This document shows positions 49,915 to 54,221 of a stretch of DNA of 54,221 nt, piece after piece. The stretch comes from Candidatus Bathyarchaeota archaeon (GTDB taxonomy: Archaea > Thermoproteota > Bathyarchaeia > Bathyarchaeales > Bathycorpusculaceae). The translations under genes were made by a program, and so were the position numbers. The notes beneath the pieces were generated by a model, which saw only the letters and a program-made list of their open reading frames with translations, did not search any database and was not told the DNA's origin. The stretch is from contig JANXDU010000008.1 of the NCBI GenBank assembly GCA_025059195.1, forward strand, positions 1 through 54,221, in the 5' to 3' direction. Numbering within the stretch: position 1 is the stretch's first letter; the number at the start of each line of letters is the position of its first letter.

Positions 49915-50853
49915 AAATAATATGGGCAACTCTATTAAAAATGTGAACAAAACTATCGTCATGTTCCTAATTTTCAAGGCTTTTTTAATGTGCGCGGGGG
50001 TCAACGCTTCTCTCTCTTCCCCTATGACGTAATATCCGGGCTTTTCAAGCTGCACGCCTAATGCTCCAGCCATGGCGGCCATGGGCCATCCATGGTTTAT
50101 GCTTGGAACTTTCTTGTAGTCCCTCATCATGATTTTCCAAGCGTTTTTGTAGTCCATTCCAGCGAAAAAGGCGGCCAACACTATTAGTAGTGAGGTTAGC
50201 CTTGATAAGAGAAAGTTTGCCACGGTATCCGCCATGGCTGAAAACCATCCGACGTTTATGTGTTTTTCGTCTTTAAATCCAACGGTGCCATCCAGTATGT
50301 TGATTGTTTTGAAAGCAACGGCTCCGAGCACTCCGAAGAAGGCGTAATAAAACATTGGTGAAAGCTTGAAGTCCGCCAGATTCTCAGCCATAGACTCAAT
50401 AACCGCTGAGGCTACTTGTCTTCCGTTAAGGGTGCTTGGTTCTCTTCTTGAGAACATAGAGGCTATTTCTCTGCCCTTCTCAACATTTTTGTTCTCAATA
50501 CACTCCGCTGCTTCAACAGCCATTTTGGTTTCAAGCTTTATACAAATCGTAAATTTAAGCATTAGAGCTGCCATAATAATGTATAACGGGAAAAACAACA
50601 AACGAAACGCGTAGAGAATCGCATAGGCTATTGCAGTTGTCCCTAAAACCGTGACGATTACCAAAAAAACTCCATTCAATCTTTCAATCTTTGAGTTTCT
50701 GCTTTTAAAAAGCGGCAAAACTCTCACTACAAACTTGTTCACTACCACAGTTGGGTGGAGAGCGATGGGCCACCGCCAAAACGGTTCTCCAAATGTTAGA
50801 TCTATGAGGAGAGCTAAGCCCAGCACAGCCAGCATGGTTAAGAAAAGTTCCAT
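49882..50853 (-). CDS. cbiB: Adenosylcobinamide-phosphate synthase CbiB
   Basis: The 323-residue membrane enzyme attaches the aminopropanol (or its phosphate) to adenosylcobyric acid. Family marks are LIDLTFGEPFWRWPIALHPTVVVNK near the N-terminus, REPSTLNGRQVASAVIESMAENLADFKLSP in the middle and INHGWPMAAMAGALGVQLEKPGYYVIG near the C-terminus. About five hydrophobic segments are seen. With the convergent CobD-like gene it supplies the side arm that CobY and CobS then extend. Cobyric acid synthesis genes themselves are absent from the window. Confidence 0.92.
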   Translation of the reverse strand: MELFLTMLAVLGLALLIDLTFGEPFWRWPIALHPTVVVNKFVVRVLPLFKSRNSKIERLNGVFLVIVTVLGTTAIAYAILYAFRLLFFPLYIIMAALMLKFTICIKLETKMAVEAAECIENKNVEKGREIASMFSRREPSTLNGRQVASAVIESMAENLADFKLSPMFYYAFFGVLGAVAFKTINILDGTVGFKDEKHINVGWFSAMADTVANFLLSRLTSLLIVLAAFFAGMDYKNAWKIMMRDYKKVPSINHGWPMAAMAGALGVQLEKPGYYVIGEEREALTPAHIKKALKIRNMTIVLFTFLIELPILFLSTNFLRFPV

Positions 50854-50894
50854 TCCCGCTCCCTAAAATGAAATAGAAAAAATTTGGGGGTTTG

Positions 50895-53800
50895 TTATTT
50901 TTTGCGTTTAACTATATAGACGGCTATAGCTATTACAACCACGATTAGAAGTATTGTTGCTATTATGTATTCTGTAGGTATGGTTGAACCCGTTGTTAGC
51001 TGCGGCTGTGTTAGGGGCGGTATTATTTCAAACCAGTAGTCTTCGGTGCAGAAGGCATTGTATGTCAGTGCTGGTTTTGTTTCGCCGTCATACCAAGCCA
51101 CCCAGCATGTCCATCCGGCGACGTCGGGGGTGTAGGTTACTTCGAAGAATCCGTATTTGTCTGTTTTTGCAGTCAAGTTGAGTATGCGCATGTCAGGCTT
51201 TATTATCGAAACATGGACAACAGCGTTTGGAATGCCTGGGCGAAGGCTGCTTTGCACAGGCACATAGGTTCCCTTTTGCGAGTCCCACACGTGTTCTTCA
51301 GGGATGGCGAAAAGGCGGCCCCTTATCTTAACTGTTTCATTAAGCTTTACCTTCATTCCTTTAACAAACTCGCTGCTTATACTTACAGTTACTCTTGGAG
51401 AATCGTCGAAACAGTAAATTTTCCCGTTCACCGAGCCGATGTAAACTTTTCCATCCCATATGGCTGGAGAGGAGGGCACGTTTCCCGGCGTTGTGAAGGA
51501 GGATAACGATTTTCCGTTTGCAGCGTTAAGCACTGTTACGCTGCCCACATCGCAGCCCACATAGACTTTGGGTCCTCGTATGTCATCTGCGTAGGCAACT
51601 GAGGATGAGATTTGGTAGCCCAACCACTGACCCCATGTGCGGTTGCCGGCTCTGCGGGCTCCGTAAGCCGCTCCGAAATCTGCAACCCTATATGGTCCGG
51701 AGTTTGGATGAGTAGCGTTCATACATGTCACTTGCCCAAACTCTGAAATGTACAGCCTACGAGCCCAGTAGACGGGAACCCAAACGGGCTGCGTGTTTCC
51801 AGCCAGCGTCTGATTCCAGATGCTTGCTCCCGTGGTTGCGTTGAAGGCAAAGAATCTAATTGCGCCTCCCCACGCTCCGGCTGGAACACTGTGGGGGTAG
51901 TAGTCAACTCCTGGGAGGGCTGTTCCATACATAACTCCTCCTCCAATGAACACTCTGCCGTCGGCTACTGTTGGCGTGCCAATGTTGAAGAGGACGCTTC
52001 TATCGGGTACGCCTATGTTCATGTTGAGTGGGAAGCTTCGCCACACCATGCTGCCCGTGGTTGCATTCAAGGCGTAGAGGTATCTGTCCGTTGAAGTGAT
52101 GTATATCATTCCCTTATAGTAGGCTGGCGACCCGAATATCGGACCGCCAGTTTGATACGTCCATAATACTGTTCCATCCTCTGCTCTGAGGCAGTAAACC
52201 TTACCGTCTAAGTGGCCAACGTATACTCGGTTGCCCACCACTGTTGGAGACGAGCGCACCTGGAACTCCAATGGTTCCAGCAAGTGTAAGAAGGCCCCAT
52301 CCGTAGTACGTTTCCATATCAGCTTGCCAGTTGTGGCGTTTAGGCAATAGAAAGTGCCGTCATCAGCTCCCGTGAACATCCTTCCATCCACTACGGCGGC
52401 TGAAGATCTAACTGGAGCTCCGATGGTGTAGTTCCAGATTTTTGCTCCAGTATAAGCGTCCAAGCAATACCAGTTTTTGTCGTGGGAGCCGACGTACACT
52501 CTGCCCTTTACGACGGCGGGAGAGCTGCTTACGTCGCCGCCTGTCTGGAATTCCCACCGGACTCTGAGAACCTCGGGTGCTGATTGGCCTACCGCCACTC
52601 TTGGATTTTCAACGTTTCCGATGAACCCGTGGGTCCAGTCTCTCGGCGCGTCAGTGATGGCGTACACAGCGCCGCCGTAAATGCCATAGAGGTTTCCATA
52701 AGCCACCGTCGGATGGGCAAAGCTTATGCCCGGTATCCTCCAGAGCAGTGTCCCCGTAAATGCGTCGAAACATGCAAAGGTGTATCCGGGCATTGTTATT
52801 CCAGCCACCACTGATCCAGCAGCCCAGTCGCATATGCTTGTGTATACTTTTCCATCTGCTACGGCTATTGTGGTGTATGAAATGTAGAAGTACGCGGGCT
52901 GTTTCCATATTAATTCTCCTGTTTCAGCATCCCATGCTCTGACGTGGCCATGGGGGTCAACCTCAATGGTGGTGTCAAAGATCATGCCATAGGCTGCGGC
53001 GCCTTTATAAGCTGAAAAGGCCCTTCCACCTTTTTCGTATTGCCATAGAATCTTGCCAGTTTCCCCGTCAAAGCATGTTAACTGGGTGGTTGTGGCCGAA
53101 GTGTAAAGTTTGCCGTTGTAGTATATTGCTGATTGCTGAACTAACCCGCCTCTTGTATGCGTTTCCCAAAGGCGTTGTCCAGTGCTACCGTTTAATGCAT
53201 AAACGGTGCCCTCTGTGGTTCCAAGGAAAACTTTGCCGCCGCCGCACGCAATAACTTCGCTTGGACTGTAAGCTACGTATTGCCAAGCTATTTTTGGCTG
53301 TGATGGAGTTGCTAAACTGATTCCGAGGATTAGGCTTTCGCGAGTAGTAACATTAAAGGCTGGCACATACGCCATTTTGAGTTTACTTGAATATGCACCC
53401 CAGAAGTATTGTCCGCTTCCCGGATGGGCCATGTAATGCCTAATATGAAGGTCGGCTACGATTTCCCCTGTTGCAATCTTAAGAATTACTGGGCCGCTAC
53501 AAAAAACCATGAGGTGTTCAGCGTCTACTTTAACCACGTAGGCTGTGCCAAACCCTGAGGGGGCTCTCGGCAAGCTTCGGGTCCAAACAACTGAGCCTGT
53601 GAAGGCGTCAAGGGCGTATAAGGTGCTGCCGGCGATGACAAACACTTTGCCGCTGAAAACTATTGGTTGACCACCTACACCGGCTACCGTTGTTCTCCAA
53701 AGTACATTGGGCTTGTTGGGCGCTGGTCCGGGACCAAAGCCGCTTTGCCCTTCCTCGCATCCATACTGGGGCCACTCGTATTGCATTATGTCGCCGTAGG

Positions 53801-53954
53801 GCTGCCCAGTCCACGGGTCGACGCGTTGAGTTAGCTGTGTCAGAGCATTTACGGGGATAAGTGTGTTTGGAAGGAGTATGGTAAGGGATGATGCTAACAG
53901 CAGAGCCATAGTCACGATGATTAAAATCTTTAAAAATTTCTCCCCTTTTTTCAT
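50895..53954 (-). CDS. Secreted PQQ-type beta-propeller surface protein, membrane anchored
   Basis: The protein has 1019 residues from ATG 53954 (GGAG 8 bases ahead; the GTG at 53963 overlaps that site). It has a signal peptide at about 8-36, then a long series of repeats ending in patterns such as LYALDAFTGSVVW, VYALNGSTGQRLW, WYCLDAYTGAKIW, FYCLNATTGKLIW and VYCLRAEDGTVLW, the blades of PQQ/YVTN-like propellers. Many N-x-T/S sites follow. Residues about 865-965 form an Ig/carboxypeptidase-regulatory-like domain, and the C-terminus has PTEY, a membrane helix and KRKK. It is probably an extracellular binding or surface scaffold protein; no PQQ-binding chemistry is implied. Confidence 0.85.
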   Translation of the reverse strand: MKKGEKFLKILIIVTMALLLASSLTILLPNTLIPVNALTQLTQRVDPWTGQPYGDIMQYEWPQYGCEEGQSGFGPGPAPNKPNVLWRTTVAGVGGQPIVFSGKVFVIAGSTLYALDAFTGSVVWTRSLPRAPSGFGTAYVVKVDAEHLMVFCSGPVILKIATGEIVADLHIRHYMAHPGSGQYFWGAYSSKLKMAYVPAFNVTTRESLILGISLATPSQPKIAWQYVAYSPSEVIACGGGKVFLGTTEGTVYALNGSTGQRLWETHTRGGLVQQSAIYYNGKLYTSATTTQLTCFDGETGKILWQYEKGGRAFSAYKGAAAYGMIFDTTIEVDPHGHVRAWDAETGELIWKQPAYFYISYTTIAVADGKVYTSICDWAAGSVVAGITMPGYTFACFDAFTGTLLWRIPGISFAHPTVAYGNLYGIYGGAVYAITDAPRDWTHGFIGNVENPRVAVGQSAPEVLRVRWEFQTGGDVSSSPAVVKGRVYVGSHDKNWYCLDAYTGAKIWNYTIGAPVRSSAAVVDGRMFTGADDGTFYCLNATTGKLIWKRTTDGAFLHLLEPLEFQVRSSPTVVGNRVYVGHLDGKVYCLRAEDGTVLWTYQTGGPIFGSPAYYKGMIYITSTDRYLYALNATTGSMVWRSFPLNMNIGVPDRSVLFNIGTPTVADGRVFIGGGVMYGTALPGVDYYPHSVPAGAWGGAIRFFAFNATTGASIWNQTLAGNTQPVWVPVYWARRLYISEFGQVTCMNATHPNSGPYRVADFGAAYGARRAGNRTWGQWLGYQISSSVAYADDIRGPKVYVGCDVGSVTVLNAANGKSLSSFTTPGNVPSSPAIWDGKVYIGSVNGKIYCFDDSPRVTVSISSEFVKGMKVKLNETVKIRGRLFAIPEEHVWDSQKGTYVPVQSSLRPGIPNAVVHVSIIKPDMRILNLTAKTDKYGFFEVTYTPDVAGWTCWVAWYDGETKPALTYNAFCTEDYWFEIIPPLTQPQLTTGSTIPTEYIIATILLIVVVIAIAVYIVKRKK

Positions 53955-53990
53955 TTTGGTCACTCCATTGTACGTTTAAATGAATTGGAT

Positions 53991-54000
53991 TTATAAAATT
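53991..54000 (-). promoter_or_regulatory. TATA box for the propeller protein gene
   Basis: Read on the minus strand, AATTTTATAA is centred near 53995 and predicts transcription about 27 bases downstream (near 53968), giving a short leader that contains GGAG before ATG 53954. Confidence 0.5.
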
Positions 54001-54099
54001 TGTTATTAGATGGGATTTGTGGGACATGAAAAATAAACTGTTGAGTTTCAAAATGCCTGCAAAAAGAGGGGCGAGAAAAAGGGGTGTGGGCGGAGTAAT

Positions 54100-54221
54100 T
54101 TATTTTTTCCGTTTAGTGATTATGTAAAGGGCTACGGCTATTATCACTACGATTGCTATTGCGATGGCTGCGATGTGTTCTGTTGGTATGGCTGGGCTTG
54201 GTTGTTGCGGCTGCTCGGTTA
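54100..54221 (-). CDS. C-terminus of a second membrane-anchored surface protein (partial)
   Basis: The last 40 codons of a gene that enters from beyond the window's right edge are visible. They encode a Gln/Pro-rich linker, then PTEHIAAIAIAI, a membrane helix and the end ITKRKK before the TAA. This tail closely matches the end of the propeller protein next to it (PTEYIIATILLIVVV and VKRKK), so the two are neighbours with the same anchor and probably paralogues. The N-terminal part and domain content are outside the window. Confidence 0.75.
   Translation of the reverse strand, partial: TEQPQQPSPAIPTEHIAAIAIAIVVIIAVALYIITKRKK

Noticed and set aside
50895-53954. PQQ-dependent dehydrogenase
   Set aside because: The blades match PQQ-type propeller repeats, but the calcium/PQQ active-site residues and domain order of the dehydrogenases were not recognised; a structural or binding role is more likely.
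1-54221. tRNA or rRNA genes, CRISPR arrays, insertion sequences
   Set aside because: No cloverleaf with a GTTCRA-type T loop, no regularly spaced repeats, and no transposase-like frame was recognised in the gaps.

Overview
The window reads as chromosomal DNA of an archaeon, most likely a Thermoproteota/TACK-type lineage such as Bathyarchaeia (inference from gene content only). Signs are eukaryote-like EF-1A, archaeal uS12/uS7, the archaeal CoA route (pantoate kinase plus archaeal phosphopantetheine adenylyltransferase), archaeal ether-lipid enzymes, bipartite LipS-type lipoyl synthases, a short XPF nuclease, and TATA boxes about 25-30 bases before many starts, several implying leaderless mRNAs. 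Genes are tightly packed: same-strand neighbours often overlap by ATGA/GTGA/TTGA, and convergent pairs share stop codons. I saw no tRNA, rRNA, CRISPR array or insertion sequence.

Layout. 1-4.7 kb: ECF-like transporter subunit, pantoate kinase, PPAT, DUF763 protein, cation exchanger. 4.8-6.4 kb: ferredoxin with an Asp-for-Cys ligand, a winged-helix regulator and a pair of small unknown proteins sharing a motif. 6.4-10.2 kb: two radical-SAM proteins read as a lipoyl synthase pair flanking a winged-helix regulator, then a LeuA/homocitrate-synthase-like enzyme. 10.3-18.3 kb: one-directional acyl-CoA catabolism block (nitroreductase, CoA-transferase A/B, acyl-CoA dehydrogenase, 3-hydroxyacyl-CoA dehydrogenase, enoyl-CoA hydratase, indolepyruvate:ferredoxin oxidoreductase A/B). 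18.3-28.4 kb: XPF nuclease, a sodium-solute symporter with a tiny membrane partner, EF-1A, a DRG-like GTPase, uS7/uS12, a lipoate ligase/octanoyltransferase, CysRS, a frameshifted small gene and a coiled-coil protein.

28.7-36.6 kb is a cobamide uptake and nucleotide-loop operon: two tandem membrane-anchored BtuF-like proteins, BtuC, BtuD fused to an extra domain, CobT, CobS and a Dph6-like PP-loop protein. The promoter carries a paired inverted operator-like element. 36.6-50.9 kb mixes cell-surface and lipid genes (five glycosyltransferases, a DUF1616-like protein, DGGGP synthase and a Tes-like radical SAM protein) with a second cobamide set (a diverged CobS, CobY, CobD-like, CbiB) and an uncharacterised SPASM radical-SAM plus DUF362 pair. 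50.9 kb to the end holds a giant secreted PQQ-type propeller protein and the C-terminal tail of a second protein with the same anchor.

Together the cobamide genes suggest salvage of corrinoid and rebuilding of the lower ligand and aminopropanol arm rather than full de novo synthesis here. The most interesting unexplained items are the degenerate CobS paralogue in an operon with CobY, a SPASM radical-SAM enzyme and DUF362; the BtuD fusion domain; the motif-sharing small-protein pair at 5.7-6.4 kb; and a small gene whose two frames join at a GGGTTTT slippery-type sequence near 27.7 kb.
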